In this document: in pieces, positions 46,808 through 57,949 of the stretch
Numbering within the stretch: the stretch's first letter is position 1
Layout: every line of letters begins with the position of its first letter
Assembly (NCBI RefSeq): GCF_010907035.1
Contig: NZ_QUMK01000008.1
Coordinates: 34,861 to 98,860, forward strand
Length of the DNA: 64,000 nt
Direction: 5' to 3'
Origin: Rhodopseudomonas sp. BR0M22
GTDB taxonomy: Bacteria > Pseudomonadota > Alphaproteobacteria > Rhizobiales > Xanthobacteraceae
Position numbers and translations under genes: made by a program
Notes under the pieces: model-generated
What the model was told of the DNA's origin: nothing
Seen by the model: only the letters and a program-made list of their open reading frames with translations
Database searches by the model: none

Positions 46808-47836
46808 ATGGCGGACGGACAATCGGGATTGGCGGGCGCCAGGGGACGGCGGGGGCTCGCCCTAGCTGGGACGCGTCGCGGTGGCTTCTACGCAGCCCGG
46901 TCTTTGGTCGCTCTGCTGGCGGGCGCCGTGCCCGGGGTTGGCGAGGAGGCGCCAGACTGGCGCGGCGCTGCGCGGTCTCCGCAGCTTGCGGCGCCGCACG
47001 TCGCCGCCGACAAGCCGGAGACGGTGCCGGGCAGCCACCATGCCGAGGGTATCGACACCGAGCACATCTTCGGCTTCAGCATGGGCTCCGATATCGGGCG
47101 GCCGGGCGAGATCGAGGTCGAGCTGGAGAACGTCGCCGGTTTCGGTAAGCGCAGCGGCAGTTACGCGGCGCTCACAACGCTGACCCAGGTCAAATACACC
47201 CTGACCGATCGTCTCCGGATCGCTCCGGGCTTCGCGATCGGTGCGCAGCGGATCGATGCCGTTCCCGGCTACGACGACCGCCGACATCTGTCGTTCAACG
47301 GCGCTGGGTTCGAGGTTCGCTACAAGCTGATCGACCGCGAGGCTGCGCCGTTCGGACTGACGCTGCAGGTTCAGCCGGGCTGGAGTCGCGTCGACGAGGG
47401 CAGCGGCGTGCGGATCGAGCAGTACGGTGCCGAATTCGCCGCCTTGTTCGACCGCGAACTGATCAAGGACCGGCTGTTTGCCGCTTTCAACGTCTGGTAC
47501 GGCACCGCGGCGACCCGCGAGCACGGCACCGGCCTCTGGGGGCACGATTCCGAGCTGCAGCTTCATGGCGCGCTGTCCTATGCGTTCGCGCCGACCTTCG
47601 TCGCCGGCGTCGGGCTGCGCTATCTGCGTGCCTATGACGGCGGCGGGCTCGACCGGTTCGGCGGCGACGCGGTGTTCGTCGGCCCGACCTTTTCCTACGC
47701 GATCACCCCGACGCTCGGCGTCTCCGGAACTTGGCAAGTGCAGGTCGCCGGCCGGGCGCTCGGCGATCCGCAGCGGCTCGATCTCGATCACTTCGAACGT
47801 CACCAGGCGATGCTGCGGCTCAACGCGCATTTCTGA
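46808..47836 (+). CDS. Uncharacterised outer-membrane beta-barrel-like protein
   Basis: About 342 residues from the ATG at 46808. A basic N-terminus and a weak hydrophobic segment (FYAARSLVALLAGAVPGVG) suggest export, then alternating strands follow (EIEVELENVAGFGKRSG, GLTLQVQPGWSRVDEGSGV, FAAFNVWYGTAATREHG). The protein ends in RLNAHF with a C-terminal phenylalanine, a hallmark of outer-membrane barrels. I do not recognise a named family. The upstream structured spacer may control it. The start is uncertain; the open frame continues to 46664. Confidence 0.75.
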   Translation: MADGQSGLAGARGRRGLALAGTRRGGFYAARSLVALLAGAVPGVGEEAPDWRGAARSPQLAAPHVAADKPETVPGSHHAEGIDTEHIFGFSMGSDIGRPGEIEVELENVAGFGKRSGSYAALTTLTQVKYTLTDRLRIAPGFAIGAQRIDAVPGYDDRRHLSFNGAGFEVRYKLIDREAAPFGLTLQVQPGWSRVDEGSGVRIEQYGAEFAALFDRELIKDRLFAAFNVWYGTAATREHGTGLWGHDSELQLHGALSYAFAPTFVAGVGLRYLRAYDGGGLDRFGGDAVFVGPTFSYAITPTLGVSGTWQVQVAGRALGDPQRLDLDHFERHQAMLRLNAHF

Positions 47837-47965
47837 ACCGGCGCAATGCGCCAATGCGGCAGCGCTGCGGCGTCACCATAATCTGGTCCAACTCCACAAC
47901 TAACAGTCGCATCTGAACGCGGGGGCGTTGGTCGTGCGCAAGCTGCGCACCAGTTGGATGTCCAG

Positions 47966-49333
47966 ATGCCCGAAGCCGTTTCTCCGGCCGCCAGTTCGTC
48001 GTCACAGTCTCCGTCGTCCGTCGCTCCGACCATGGTTCCGCCCTCGCTGCTGCTGTCGCGCGGCGTTGTGCGGCTCGAAGTGATGCTGAAACTGACGACC
48101 GCGATTCTGGCGCTGGCGGCCGGCGTCTACACCTATCTCGGCGTGCGCGACCTGCTCAACGGCAGCGCCACCACGGTGTTCTTCGCCGCCTTGATCTACT
48201 CGGTCGCGGTGTCGGTCGGCCTCTACGCGTTCTGGGTATTCCTGATGCAGTTCATGCCGCATGTCGTCGATCGCGCCGGCCGCGGGCTGATGTTCGGCTG
48301 CATGCTGCTCGGCTCGCTGATGATCGTGGCGATGTCGTCCTGGCTCAACGCCTCGGCGCTGGCCGGCGCGGCGGCGATCCGGCAGCATTTGGCGATCACG
48401 GTGCAGGACTACACACGCGATCTCGACGCCGCCAACACCAACGCGATTGCCGCGCAGGGGCTGCTGCCGGACATTCAGATCGCCGCGTCGCGGTTCGCCA
48501 AACTCGCCGAAGCCGAACGCACCGGCTCGCTCACCGGCACCGCCGGATCGGGCACGGTGGTGCAACTCCTGACCCAGATGTCGAGTCAGCTCGACAGCCT
48601 CGCCAAGGAGGTCGAAGCCTCCGGCAAGCGCGTCTCGACGCTGTTCGAAGAGGGCGGCAAGCATCTCGCCAAGATGCGCGAGCTGGTGTCCGACCGCGGC
48701 CCGATCGGCGAGCGCAGCGACGGCTTCGCCACCGAGTCGTTGGCGCTGATGGGGGTGATCGCCAATCTGCAGCAGACTTCGGTGGCGCCGGCGGTGAAAC
48801 GCGCCGCGACCTCGCTGTCGTCCTCGTTCATCGCGCCGGCTGCGAGCGGACGCAGCGTCGATCTCGCCGACCGGCAGACCGCGGTGGTCGGCAAGGTCGA
48901 AGGGGCTGTGGCCGCGCAGGCGGCCTCGCTCGCTGCGGCGGCCGATGCGATTCTCGATCGTCCGAAAATCGAGCCGGCGCGGTTCCAGGCGATGTCGCCG
49001 GCCGAGGCGGTGCTGCGCTATGCGGGCGACTTCATCCCGAGCTGGGCCGGCGCGATCTCGATTGACCTGATGCCGGCGGTGCTGGTGTTGATCCTGTGCG
49101 TCGTCCACGCCGCGATCCGCCGCGAGGGACTGCCGGCCTCCCATGCATCGACCATGACCGCGGCGGAGCTGATGGCGGCGCTGCAGATGGCACGCGAGGT
49201 CGAGCAGGCCAGCCGTCAGGTAGCTGAGCCAGTCGCGCCGTTGGCGCCCGATCAGCCGGCCCCGACGGCCGAGACCGCAGCCGCAGCCGACGAGAACGTC
49301 ACCGCGCTGGTCTCGGCGCGCCACGTCAAGTAA
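47966..49333 (+). CDS. Uncharacterised membrane protein with a long helical domain
   Basis: About 455 residues. Three hydrophobic helices lie near the N-terminus (KLTTAILALAAGVYTYLGV, FFAALIYSVAVSVGLYAFW and GLMFGCMLLGSLMIVAMSSW), followed by a long Ala/Ser/Gln-rich predicted helical region that looks coiled-coil-like. A fourth hydrophobic segment is ISIDLMPAVLVLILCVVHAA near 370, and the tail is Pro/Glu/Ala-rich. No family is recognised. It lies 4 bp before a ClpP-like protein gene, so the pair is an operon. A TTG at 47954 is an alternative start. Confidence 0.8.
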   Translation: MPEAVSPAASSSSQSPSSVAPTMVPPSLLLSRGVVRLEVMLKLTTAILALAAGVYTYLGVRDLLNGSATTVFFAALIYSVAVSVGLYAFWVFLMQFMPHVVDRAGRGLMFGCMLLGSLMIVAMSSWLNASALAGAAAIRQHLAITVQDYTRDLDAANTNAIAAQGLLPDIQIAASRFAKLAEAERTGSLTGTAGSGTVVQLLTQMSSQLDSLAKEVEASGKRVSTLFEEGGKHLAKMRELVSDRGPIGERSDGFATESLALMGVIANLQQTSVAPAVKRAATSLSSSFIAPAASGRSVDLADRQTAVVGKVEGAVAAQAASLAAAADAILDRPKIEPARFQAMSPAEAVLRYAGDFIPSWAGAISIDLMPAVLVLILCVVHAAIRREGLPASHASTMTAAELMAALQMAREVEQASRQVAEPVAPLAPDQPAPTAETAAAADENVTALVSARHVK

Positions 49334-49337
49334 CCGC

Positions 49338-50129
49338 ATGACGACGTTGTCGCAGCGCGTCCATGTCTGGCTCTCCGGCAATCCGGAGGATGCGGTCTTG
49401 CGCCTGATCTTCCGGCTGCTGATCGTCGGCACCATCGCGGCACTCGGTTACGATCTTGCCGGCGCGCCAGCCGATCGTGACGGCGGCACGCAGCCGGACA
49501 CGGCGCCGTTCAGCCTGCCGGCATTGCCTGCGGTGCTGTCGCCGTGGTTGCCGGACGGCGACCGCTTGACGCCGCTGCCTCAGCCCGGCGGCGCGCTGGG
49601 CGAGGCGATGACGTTCGAACTGGTCGGCGGCGGACGGTTGATGGCGACCGGGACGATCACGCCGGGCAGTGCGGAGGCTTTCGGCAAAGAGCTCGCGCGC
49701 CACGCCGAATACATCAAGACGGTGGTGCTGAATTCGCCCGGCGGTTCGGTGTCGGACGCGCTGTCGATGGGGCGGATGATCCGCGACCACAAGCTGGCCA
49801 CCGAAGTCGAACCCGGCAAGTACTGCGCCTCGTCCTGTCCGCTTGTGCTGTTCGGCGGCACCGAGCGGCGTGTCGGCGCCAAAGCAGCGGTCGGGGTGCA
49901 TCAGGTGTTCGCGCTCAAGAGCGCCGAGAGTGGCGCATCGCGCGACCAGATGAGCGACGCGCAGCGGATCTCGGCGCGCTGTCAGCGCTATCTGCGCGAC
50001 ATGGGGATCGATCTCGAGGTCTGGATCCGCGCAATGGAGACGCCGAAAGACCGGCTGTTCGTGTTCAAGCCCGAGGAACTGACCAAATACGGCATCGTCA
50101 CCGCACCGGTCTCAGCGGCGAAGTCGTGA
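49338..50129 (+). CDS. Membrane-anchored ClpP/crotonase-fold (SDH-like) protein
   Basis: A 263-residue protein with an N-terminal membrane anchor (LRLIFRLLIVGTIAALGYDL) and a ClpP-like domain. VVLNSPGGSVSDALSMGRMI forms the oxyanion region, YCASSCPLVLFGG supplies the candidate nucleophilic serine, and GVHQVFAL a candidate histidine, as in ClpP-class serine proteases. It lies 4 bp after the helical membrane protein and probably acts with it at the membrane. Protease activity is inferred from the fold only. Confidence 0.85.
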   Translation: MTTLSQRVHVWLSGNPEDAVLRLIFRLLIVGTIAALGYDLAGAPADRDGGTQPDTAPFSLPALPAVLSPWLPDGDRLTPLPQPGGALGEAMTFELVGGGRLMATGTITPGSAEAFGKELARHAEYIKTVVLNSPGGSVSDALSMGRMIRDHKLATEVEPGKYCASSCPLVLFGGTERRVGAKAAVGVHQVFALKSAESGASRDQMSDAQRISARCQRYLRDMGIDLEVWIRAMETPKDRLFVFKPEELTKYGIVTAPVSAAKS

Positions 50130-50295
50130 TCCTCCGGCGTCTGCTGCCGGGTGCGACAACGGGCTTGGTTCCGTCTTTCGCTCCCTGACGTACATGAATT
50201 CTACGCATGAATTCCAATCGCACGCTCAGGTTCCCGCAACTTTTGCCGGGAACTGCCGTTTAATCGACCACATCAACGCTCACAGGATGTGCTCC

Positions 50296-50733
50296 ATGAG
50301 GAAAACTGCTCTGGTTCTCGGAACTGTCGCCACCCTTGCGGTTGCTACCGTTGCGGCTCCGGCTCCGGCCGAAGCCCGGAACGGGATTGGTCCGTTCATC
50401 GGTGGTCTCGCTGCTGGCGCGCTGATCGCCGGTGTGGCCTCGTCGGCTTACGCCTACGGTCCGGGCTACGGCTATTACGGCGGCGGTCCTTACTACGGTG
50501 GCTACGGTTATGCGCCGCGTGTCGTGACCTATTACGGCGGTCCGGCGTATTATGGTGACGGGTGGGGGTGGGGCGGTCCGCGCTACTACTATCGCCCCCG
50601 TCCGGTGTATTACGGCTACCGCTCTTATTACCGGCCGTATCGTGCCTACGGCTATTACGGCGCGCCGGTGATCCGCGCCGGCTATGGCCCGGGCTGGCAC
50701 CGCCGGCACTGGCATCATCATCGCCACTGGTAA
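50296..50733 (+). CDS. Secreted Tyr/Gly/His-rich protein
   Basis: A 145-residue protein with a signal peptide (KTALVLGTVATLAVATVAAP) ending at AEA, then a GLAAGALIAGVASSA segment, then about 90 residues dominated by Tyr, Gly and Pro with GYYGGGPYYGGYGYAP-type repeats, ending in WHRRHWHHHRHW. Such proteins are common and uncharacterised in Bradyrhizobium relatives; the His-rich end could bind metal. AGGA lies 8 bp before the chosen ATG; an ATG three codons upstream is possible. Confidence 0.82.
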   Translation: MRKTALVLGTVATLAVATVAAPAPAEARNGIGPFIGGLAAGALIAGVASSAYAYGPGYGYYGGGPYYGGYGYAPRVVTYYGGPAYYGDGWGWGGPRYYYRPRPVYYGYRSYYRPYRAYGYYGAPVIRAGYGPGWHRRHWHHHRHW

Positions 50734-50782
50734 CCTCGATCCTCGGCAGGGCGGATCGTCCGTCCCTGCCGCGCGCGCACGG

Positions 50783-52906
50783 TCAGGCCGTCGGCCTGAT
50801 CGCTGCGCGTTGCATCGCCTGTGTCAGCGCGGTGCGCATCGTTTCCAATGTGTAGGGCTTCTGCAGTAACGGGAATCCTTCGCTCAGCGCCGAAGCGGAC
50901 CGGTCGCTGTAGCCCGACGCCAGGATCACCGGCGTTTCTGGATGGTGCTCGCGGATCAGCCGTGCCAGCTCCAGGCCGCTCATGCCCGGCATCACGATGT
51001 CGCTGAACACCAGATCGATATCGCGGCGGCGGTTGAGAACCTCGATCGCGGCTTCGGCGCAGTTGGCCGGGACCACCGTGAAGCCGCATTGCGCCGCGTA
51101 GTCCGCCGCAACTGCGGCGACGTCCGGGTGATCCTCCACAAGCAGCAGCGTCTTGGGCGTTTCGGCGCCGCGCACCTCCATCTGGGGGGCGGATTCGTCG
51201 CGCGCCGGCGCTTCCGACGTCAGCGGCAGGAACAGATCGAACCGGGTGCCGCGGCCGACTTCGCTGTCGACCGTGATGGCGCCGCTCGATTGCTGGACGA
51301 AACCGTAGATCTGGCTGAGGCCGAGACCGGTGCCGCGATCGACCGGCTTGGTCGTGAAGAACGGTTCGAACACCCGCTCGCGGATGTCGTCCGGGATGCC
51401 GACGCCGGTGTCGGCGAACGACAGGATGGCGTAGCGGCCGGTGAGCCGGCGCGGGCCGAAATTCTTCAGCGTCTCGGTGTGGATCGAGATGGTGATGCGT
51501 CCGCCCTCGGGCATCGCGTCGCGCGCGTTGAGCGTGAGGTTGAGCAGCGCGATCTCGAATTCGTTGGGATCGATCATGACCACGACCGGCCCGCTCGGCA
51601 ATTCGATGGTGAGGCCGATGTCGCTGCGCACCGACTGCCGCAGCACGTCGGCGAATTTGTGCAGGGCTTCGCCGAGATCGATCGCCTTGGCGGCGACGTT
51701 GTGGCGGCGCGAGAACGACAGTAACTGCCGGGTCAGCGCCGTGCCCTTGGCGACGGCCGAGTCGATCATGTCGAAGCTGCGGATGTCCTGAAGGTCGTCG
51801 TGACGGCGCCGGAGTTTCTGCACCGAGCCGCCGACCACCATCAGCAGATTGTTGAAATCGTGCGCGACGCCGCCGGTGAGGCGGCCCAGCGACTCCAGCC
51901 GCTGCGCCTGCTTCAGCGCGTTTTCCGCAGCTTGGCGGCGGTCGGCCTCTTCGTACAGCTTCTGCGTCCGCCGCATCGCCAGCATCACGATCGCGATCAG
52001 CGCGGCGGTCGCCGGCAGGCCGACCAGCAGATAGGCGCCGATCTGCGCCACCCACATCGAGCGGATCGCGCGGGTCTCCAGGCCGGCGAACACGTAAACC
52101 GGCAGGTTAGGCAGCTTGCGGAAGGCGACGCGGCGCTCGATGCCGTCGAGCGACGACACCGTGGTCATGCGGCCCTCGTTGTGGCCCTCGCTGATCGCCT
52201 GGCCGACGATCCCGTCGGGCTTGACCGAGAGGTCGGTGCGATCGATCTCGGGCATTCGCGCCAGGATGGTGCCGTCGTCGCGCACCAGGGCGACGAAACT
52301 GCCGTCCTCGCGGCCGACCTTGGCGTAGAAGCCCTCGAAGTAATCCGGCAACACCGAGGCCTGGATCACGCCCGCGAAGCTGCCATCCGGCGCGTCACGG
52401 CGGCGGCTGACACTGAAGAACGGCGCCCCATCGAACGGCGGGCGCGGCTCCAGCACGCGGCCGACATACAGGCCGTCGTCCTTGCCGAGATGCGCCTTGA
52501 AATAATCGCGATCGGACAGATCGGGGTGTGACGCCGGAACCTGCATGGTGGTGACCAGCGGGCGCCCGGTCTTGTCGAAGATCCACATCGACTTGATCTG
52601 CTCGGAGCCGCCGACCAGGCGCTTCAGCCGGTCGTGCAATGCGTGTTCGGCGGCGCGAATCTGGTCGTCCGACATGTCGCGGACGATCTCGGCGGTCTCG
52701 GCGATCGACCGCTGCACCGACTCGAAGATCTTCAGCGCATGCTCGGTGACGACATCGCGTGTCTTGTCGATCTGGCGGTCGGCATTGGCGTCGTTGGTGC
52801 GATAGGACAGCCACGAGGCATAGCTGAACAGCGCGATCGGCAGCACCACGGATGCGACCAGGATCGCGCGGAGCAGCCGCAGTGAATCACGCTGTGCGGC
52901 CAGCAT
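50783..52906 (-). CDS. Hybrid sensor histidine kinase with Cache domain and C-terminal receiver
   Basis: A 707-residue inner-membrane kinase. TM1 is [20 protein letters not shown], then a periplasmic double-Cache region (about 35-280, with [19 protein letters not shown] and [20 protein letters not shown]), then TM2 [20 protein letters not shown]. The H-box is [14 protein letters not shown], the N-box is [13 protein letters not shown] and the G-boxes are FADTGVGIP and GTGLGLS. The receiver has [10 protein letters not shown]. The start at 52906 places TM1 at the N-terminus; the longer frame to 53038 does not improve it. No output regulator is adjacent. Confidence 0.93.
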   Translation of the reverse strand: MLAAQRDSLRLLRAILVASVVLPIALFSYASWLSYRTNDANADRQIDKTRDVVTEHALKIFESVQRSIAETAEIVRDMSDDQIRAAEHALHDRLKRLVGGSEQIKSMWIFDKTGRPLVTTMQVPASHPDLSDRDYFKAHLGKDDGLYVGRVLEPRPPFDGAPFFSVSRRRDAPDGSFAGVIQASVLPDYFEGFYAKVGREDGSFVALVRDDGTILARMPEIDRTDLSVKPDGIVGQAISEGHNEGRMTTVSSLDGIERRVAFRKLPNLPVYVFAGLETRAIRSMWVAQIGAYLLVGLPATAALIAIVMLAMRRTQKLYEEADRRQAAENALKQAQRLESLGRLTGGVAHDFNNLLMVVGGSVQKLRRRHDDLQDIRSFDMIDSAVAKGTALTRQLLSFSRRHNVAAKAIDLGEALHKFADVLRQSVRSDIGLTIELPSGPVVVMIDPNEFEIALLNLTLNARDAMPEGGRITISIHTETLKNFGPRRLTGRYAILSFADTGVGIPDDIRERVFEPFFTTKPVDRGTGLGLSQIYGFVQQSSGAITVDSEVGRGTRFDLFLPLTSEAPARDESAPQMEVRGAETPKTLLLVEDHPDVAAVAADYAAQCGFTVVPANCAEAAIEVLNRRRDIDLVFSDIVMPGMSGLELARLIREHHPETPVILASGYSDRSASALSEGFPLLQKPYTLETMRTALTQAMQRAAIRPTA

Positions 52907-53128
52907 GGGGCGGGAGCTTCCAGAGCGGGGCCATGAGCGGATCGATGATGCACCTTCGAGGATCGAGCAACGCTCTTGCAACTCAGTGGCGGCAAAAGCA
53001 GGGCGGGAACCGCAAGGCGCCCCCCGCCGATCGACCATCTATCGCCCCGGCGCAGGTTGAAGTAAACAGCGGAACTTACAGTGATTTGCCCGGCGGCGGT
53101 CGCCGTCTGACGAGCACGGGAGCCGTCG

Positions 53129-53440
53129 ATGCGTGTTTTGACCCTCGGCCTGTCGCTGATGCTGATTGCCGGCAGCAGCCCCTCGCTTGCCGCCGATGCG
53201 CAGAACGGTGAGACGCTGGCCACGCGCTGGTGCAACGGTTGCCACGTCGTCTCGGACGAGCAGCGCAAGGGCAGCGACATGGCGCCGTCGTTCGCCGCGA
53301 TCGCCTCGCAGCCGAGTTTCAACGAAGAGAGGCTGGCGTTCTTCCTGCTCGAACCGCATCCGAAGATGGCCAACATGGCGCTGAGCCGAAGCGACACCAA
53401 GGATCTGGCAGCCTATATCGCGGGGCAGAAGCACCGCTGA
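53129..53440 (+). CDS. Small periplasmic c-type cytochrome
   Basis: A 103-residue protein with a signal peptide (VLTLGLSLMLIAGSSPSLAA), a single heme-binding motif CNGCH near residues 35-39, and a methionine-containing C-terminal part (HPKMANMALSRSDTKDLAAYIA) that can supply the axial ligand. This is a class I mono-heme cytochrome c for periplasmic electron transfer. It is divergent from the hybrid kinase and upstream of the acyl-CoA cluster. Its partner is unknown. Confidence 0.92.
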   Translation: MRVLTLGLSLMLIAGSSPSLAADAQNGETLATRWCNGCHVVSDEQRKGSDMAPSFAAIASQPSFNEERLAFFLLEPHPKMANMALSRSDTKDLAAYIAGQKHR

Positions 53441-53533
53441 CGCGAGTAACGGCCGCGCCAGGAGCCAGCGCCTCGACGCAAGGCGGTTCCGGTGTTTCCC
53501 GGCATCCTCGCCGCCAGCAAGGGCTGACCGCGG

Positions 53534-54682
53534 GTGCGAGGATTGACCAACTCACCATTCTACAATGCGGACCACATTGCGTTTCGCGACGTGGTACGGC
53601 GTTTCGTCCAGAATGAAATCGAGCCGTTTGCGACCGAGTGGGACGAAGCCGGCGGCTTCCCGCGCGAGCTGTACGAGAAGGCCGCGGCGATCGGGCTGCT
53701 GGGCCTCGGTTTTCCGGAAGAATACGGCGGCACGCCGTGCGATCAGTTCATGTGGATCGTCGCCACCCAGGAGCTGGCGCGGGCGGCGGCCGGCGGCGTC
53801 AGCGCCAGCCTCAACAGCCATTCGATCGGCGCGCCGCCGATCGCGCGTGCCGGCTCGGCCGAGCTGAAGGCGCGGGTGCTGCCGGAGATCCTGGCGGGCA
53901 AGAAAATCTCGGCGCTGGCGATCACCGAACCGTCGGGCGGCTCCGACGTCGCCAACCTGCGCACCCGAGCGGTGCGCGACGGCGATCACTACGTCGTCAA
54001 CGGTGAGAAGACCTTCATCACCTCCGGCATGCGGGCCGACTACATCACAACCGCGGTGCGGACCGGCGGCGACGGGCCGGGCGGTGTCAGCCTGCTCTTG
54101 ATCCCCGGCGATACGCCCGGACTGACGCGGACTCCGCTGAAGAAGATGGGGTGGTGGGCGTCCGACACAGCGACACTGCATTTCGACAATTGCCGCGTCC
54201 CGGCCGCCAATCTGCTCGGCACCGAGGGCGCCGGCTTCATGATCATCATGATGAACTTCAACAGCGAGCGGCTGACGATGGCGGCGGGCTGCATCGCCGC
54301 CTCAAAGGTCTGCCTCGACGAGGCGACGGAATACGCCAAGCAGCGCGTCACCTTCGGCAAGCCGCTGGTGAAGCATCAGGTGATCCGCCACAAGCTGGTC
54401 GACATGGCGCAGAAGATCGCCGCCTCACAGGCGATGCTCGAGCTGCTCGCCTGGCGCGTCGATCAGGGCGAAAGCCCGATCGCCGAAATCTGCATGCTGA
54501 AGAACCAGGCGACGCAGACGATGGCGTTCTGCGCTTCCGAAGCGGTGCAGATCTTCGGCGGCGCCGGCTACATGCGCGGCGTCAAGGTCGAGCGGATCTA
54601 TCGCGACGTCAAGGTCAACGCCATCGGCGGCGGCACCGAGGAAATCATGAAGGACCTCGCCAGCCGGCAGATGGGGCTTTAG
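53534..54682 (+). CDS. Acyl-CoA dehydrogenase
   Basis: A 382-residue flavoprotein that introduces a 2,3 double bond into an acyl-CoA. Signatures include ALAITEPSGGSDVANLRTRA (FAD and substrate region), AEYAKQRVTFGKPL-like sequence EYAKQRVTFGKPLVKHQVI, and the C-terminal QIFGGAGYMRGVKVERIYRD. The catalytic base glutamate is expected in the C-terminal region (GGGTEEIM). The GTG at 53534 opens the cluster. Chain specificity is not evident; the presence of a biotin carboxylase downstream suggests a branched or terpenoid acyl-CoA. Confidence 0.92.
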   Translation: MRGLTNSPFYNADHIAFRDVVRRFVQNEIEPFATEWDEAGGFPRELYEKAAAIGLLGLGFPEEYGGTPCDQFMWIVATQELARAAAGGVSASLNSHSIGAPPIARAGSAELKARVLPEILAGKKISALAITEPSGGSDVANLRTRAVRDGDHYVVNGEKTFITSGMRADYITTAVRTGGDGPGGVSLLLIPGDTPGLTRTPLKKMGWWASDTATLHFDNCRVPAANLLGTEGAGFMIIMMNFNSERLTMAAGCIAASKVCLDEATEYAKQRVTFGKPLVKHQVIRHKLVDMAQKIAASQAMLELLAWRVDQGESPIAEICMLKNQATQTMAFCASEAVQIFGGAGYMRGVKVERIYRDVKVNAIGGGTEEIMKDLASRQMGL

Positions 54683-54691
54683 CCTCACACC

Positions 54692-54804
54692 GTCATTCCG
54701 GGGCGCGCGCAGCGCGAACCCGGAATCCCGAGGTGATAACGACGAACGATAATAACAAGCGAGATTCCGGGTTCGCCCGCCTGCGGCGTGCGCCCCGGAA
54801 TGAC
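54692..54804. repeat. Palindromic repeat, copy 1
   Basis: The element begins GTCATTCCGGGGCGCGC and ends GCGCCCCGGAATGAC, and inside has AACCCGGAATCCCGAGG mirrored by GAGATTCCGGGTT. It sits between two acyl-CoA dehydrogenase genes and ends 15 bp before the second start. Related copies are at 58823 and 60591. Confidence 0.88.
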
Positions 54805-54819
54805 CAGGGAAGAAGCCAG

Positions 54820-55974
<1,155 letters not shown>

Positions 55975-55997
55975 GCGCGTGACCGCAGCCGCGGTTC

Positions 55998-56130
55998 ACC
56001 TCTCCCCGCGCGCGGGGAGAGGTCGGATTGCGCAGCAATCCGGGTGAGGGGGCGTATCCGCGAGTCGGAGAGGCAGTGCTTGCGTCGCCCCTCACCCCAG
56101 CCCTCTCCCCGCAAGGGCGGGGCGAGGGAG
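55998..56130. repeat. Intergenic palindromic repeat, second family
   Basis: CCTCTCCCCGCGCGCGGGGA near 55999 and CCCTCTCCCCGCAAGGGCGG near 56101 are hairpin ends around a spacer with GGTGAGGGG and CCCCTCACC mirrored segments. This resembles a repeat widespread in Bradyrhizobium/Rhodopseudomonas intergenic DNA. It may serve as the terminator of the dehydrogenase gene. Confidence 0.8.
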
Positions 56131-56189
56131 CGCGCTGTGCGATTGGCTGTGGCGATGCTAACAAACAATGACAGGGAGAACACATACCC

Positions 56190-56840
56190 ATGATCACGCT
56201 GTATCACTGCCACGGTGCGCGGTCGTTTCGGCCGCTGTGGATGCTGGAGGAGATGGGGCTCGATTACGAGCTGAAGATGTTGCCGTTTCCGCCCCGGGCG
56301 CTCGCCAAGGAGTATCTGGCGATCAATCCGCTGGGCACCATTCCGTTCATGATCGACGGCGACACCAAGATGACGGAGTCGTCCGGCATCTGTCAGTATC
56401 TCGGCACGCGCCACGGCCCGACGCCGTTGGTGGTCGGGGTCGATGATCCGGCCTATGGCTCGTACCTCAATTGGATGTTCTTCTCCGACGCGACGCTGAC
56501 CTTCCCGCAAACTCTGGTGCTGCGCTACGGCACGCTGGAGCCGGCGGAACGGCGTCAGCCGCAGGTGGTCGAGGACTACGGCAAGTGGTTCCTTGGCCGG
56601 CTGCGCGCTGTCGAGGCCGCGGCCGGGCAGGGCGACTACCTCTGCGCCGGTCGGTTCACCGCGGCCGACGTGGTGATCGGCTACGCGCTGCGGCTGGCGA
56701 GTAATCTCGGCCTCGCCAAGGATTTTGGCCCGAACGTGACAGCTTACTGGGCCCGGCTGCAGCAGCGAGACGGCTATCAGCGGGCTCTGGAAGCTGAAAC
56801 CCGTGCCGGCGAAGAGCAAAAGGTGCCGAAACGGGCCTGA
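56190..56840 (+). CDS. Glutathione S-transferase family protein
   Basis: A 216-residue cytoplasmic protein. The N-terminal thioredoxin-fold domain (MITLYHCHGARSFRPLWMLE, with a candidate active-site Ser near residue 12, and TESSGICQYLGTR for the gamma-Glu site) is followed by the all-helical domain with GRFTAADVVIGYALRLA. Bacterial members conjugate, isomerise or reduce electrophiles; here it may detoxify reactive intermediates of the cluster. Confidence 0.92.
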   Translation: MITLYHCHGARSFRPLWMLEEMGLDYELKMLPFPPRALAKEYLAINPLGTIPFMIDGDTKMTESSGICQYLGTRHGPTPLVVGVDDPAYGSYLNWMFFSDATLTFPQTLVLRYGTLEPAERRQPQVVEDYGKWFLGRLRAVEAAAGQGDYLCAGRFTAADVVIGYALRLASNLGLAKDFGPNVTAYWARLQQRDGYQRALEAETRAGEEQKVPKRA

Positions 56841-57004
56841 ACTCCGACGTCGCGTCCCCGGCGAGAGGCTCCGCCGGGGACGGAACTTCCGCGTCATCTC
56901 GCCCGGTGACAACGCCGGGCGTTGCTGTATTGTCCGTGATGCTCCGCGAAGAGGGCACCGCAGAACAATGCGGCAACGGGCGACAACCCGCCCCGGGAGG
57001 ACCG

Positions 57005-57829
57005 ATGACGAACGACGACTGTCCGGATTCCGGCCATCTGATGCTGATCAGCCCGGAACGGGTGTTTTATGCCGGCCTGCTTGGCCGTCCGCGACGCCGC
57101 ACCAGCGGCGGCTACGCGATCTATGTTTCGATGCAGGGCAGTTTGCGGGTGACGATCGAGGGCCGGCCCGAACAGGTCGGCGCGGTCGCGTTCGTGCCGC
57201 CGTATCTGCCACACAACGTCGAATCGGATTCGCGCTGCATCATCAGCCTGGTGATCGAGCCCGAAACCGTGCTGCCGGCGCCAATGGCAGCCCTGGGAGC
57301 GCGGATTGCCGGGCCCACTGCGCCGGCACTCGCGAGCCGGATCCGCCAGGCTTATCGGGCTCTGGTCGAGACCGGGCGCCGCGACGGCTTCACAACGTCC
57401 GAATTCGACGATTTGTTCTTCGGCGAACCGCTGCCGGCGCGCGCGATTGATCGGCGTGTCGCCCGTGCGATCGCCCGCATCAACGACGTCGGCACCGACA
57501 CCGTCAGCGCCGAGGATTGTGCCAGCGCCGCCAACCTGTCGCAGTCGCGCTTCCTGCATCTGTTCAAGGACGAGACCGGCGTCTCGTTCCGCGCCTTCCG
57601 CGCCTGGAAGCGGGCGCGGCATCTGCTGCACTTCGTCAACTCCGATATCAACCTCGCGCATCTGGCGCAGGACATCGGCTATCCGGACTCGACGCACTTC
57701 AGCCATTCGATCCGGCGCTTCTACGGCCTGCAGCCGCGCGCGATCTTCTCCGGCTCGCGCCATTTGGCGATCTGGCGCAGCGATCCGCACAGCATGCGTG
57801 TCGCCGAACTGCGGCACGGCCGCACCTAG
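57005..57829 (+). CDS. AraC-family regulator with N-terminal sensing domain
   Basis: A 274-residue regulator. The N-terminal half has a cupin-like AraC ligand domain (YAIYVSMQGSLRVTIEGRP, then VAFVPPYLPHNVE). The C-terminal half has the AraC double HTH: DTVSAEDCASAANLSQSRFL and NLAHLAQDIGYPDSTHFSHS, ending FYGLQPRAIF. GGGAGGA precedes the ATG at 57005. It is inside the acyl-CoA cluster and probably regulates it in response to a pathway metabolite. Confidence 0.92.
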   Translation: MTNDDCPDSGHLMLISPERVFYAGLLGRPRRRTSGGYAIYVSMQGSLRVTIEGRPEQVGAVAFVPPYLPHNVESDSRCIISLVIEPETVLPAPMAALGARIAGPTAPALASRIRQAYRALVETGRRDGFTTSEFDDLFFGEPLPARAIDRRVARAIARINDVGTDTVSAEDCASAANLSQSRFLHLFKDETGVSFRAFRAWKRARHLLHFVNSDINLAHLAQDIGYPDSTHFSHSIRRFYGLQPRAIFSGSRHLAIWRSDPHSMRVAELRHGRT

Positions 57830-57949
57830 CCACTGCACTCAGCGCGTCGGCGCAAGATACGCCGGCGCGTGCTCAGCATCATTCTGCCCAACATGGTTCG
57901 CGTCGCAATCCCAGGCGGCGCTACAGCAACCTGAAAGGGCTGGAAGCGA

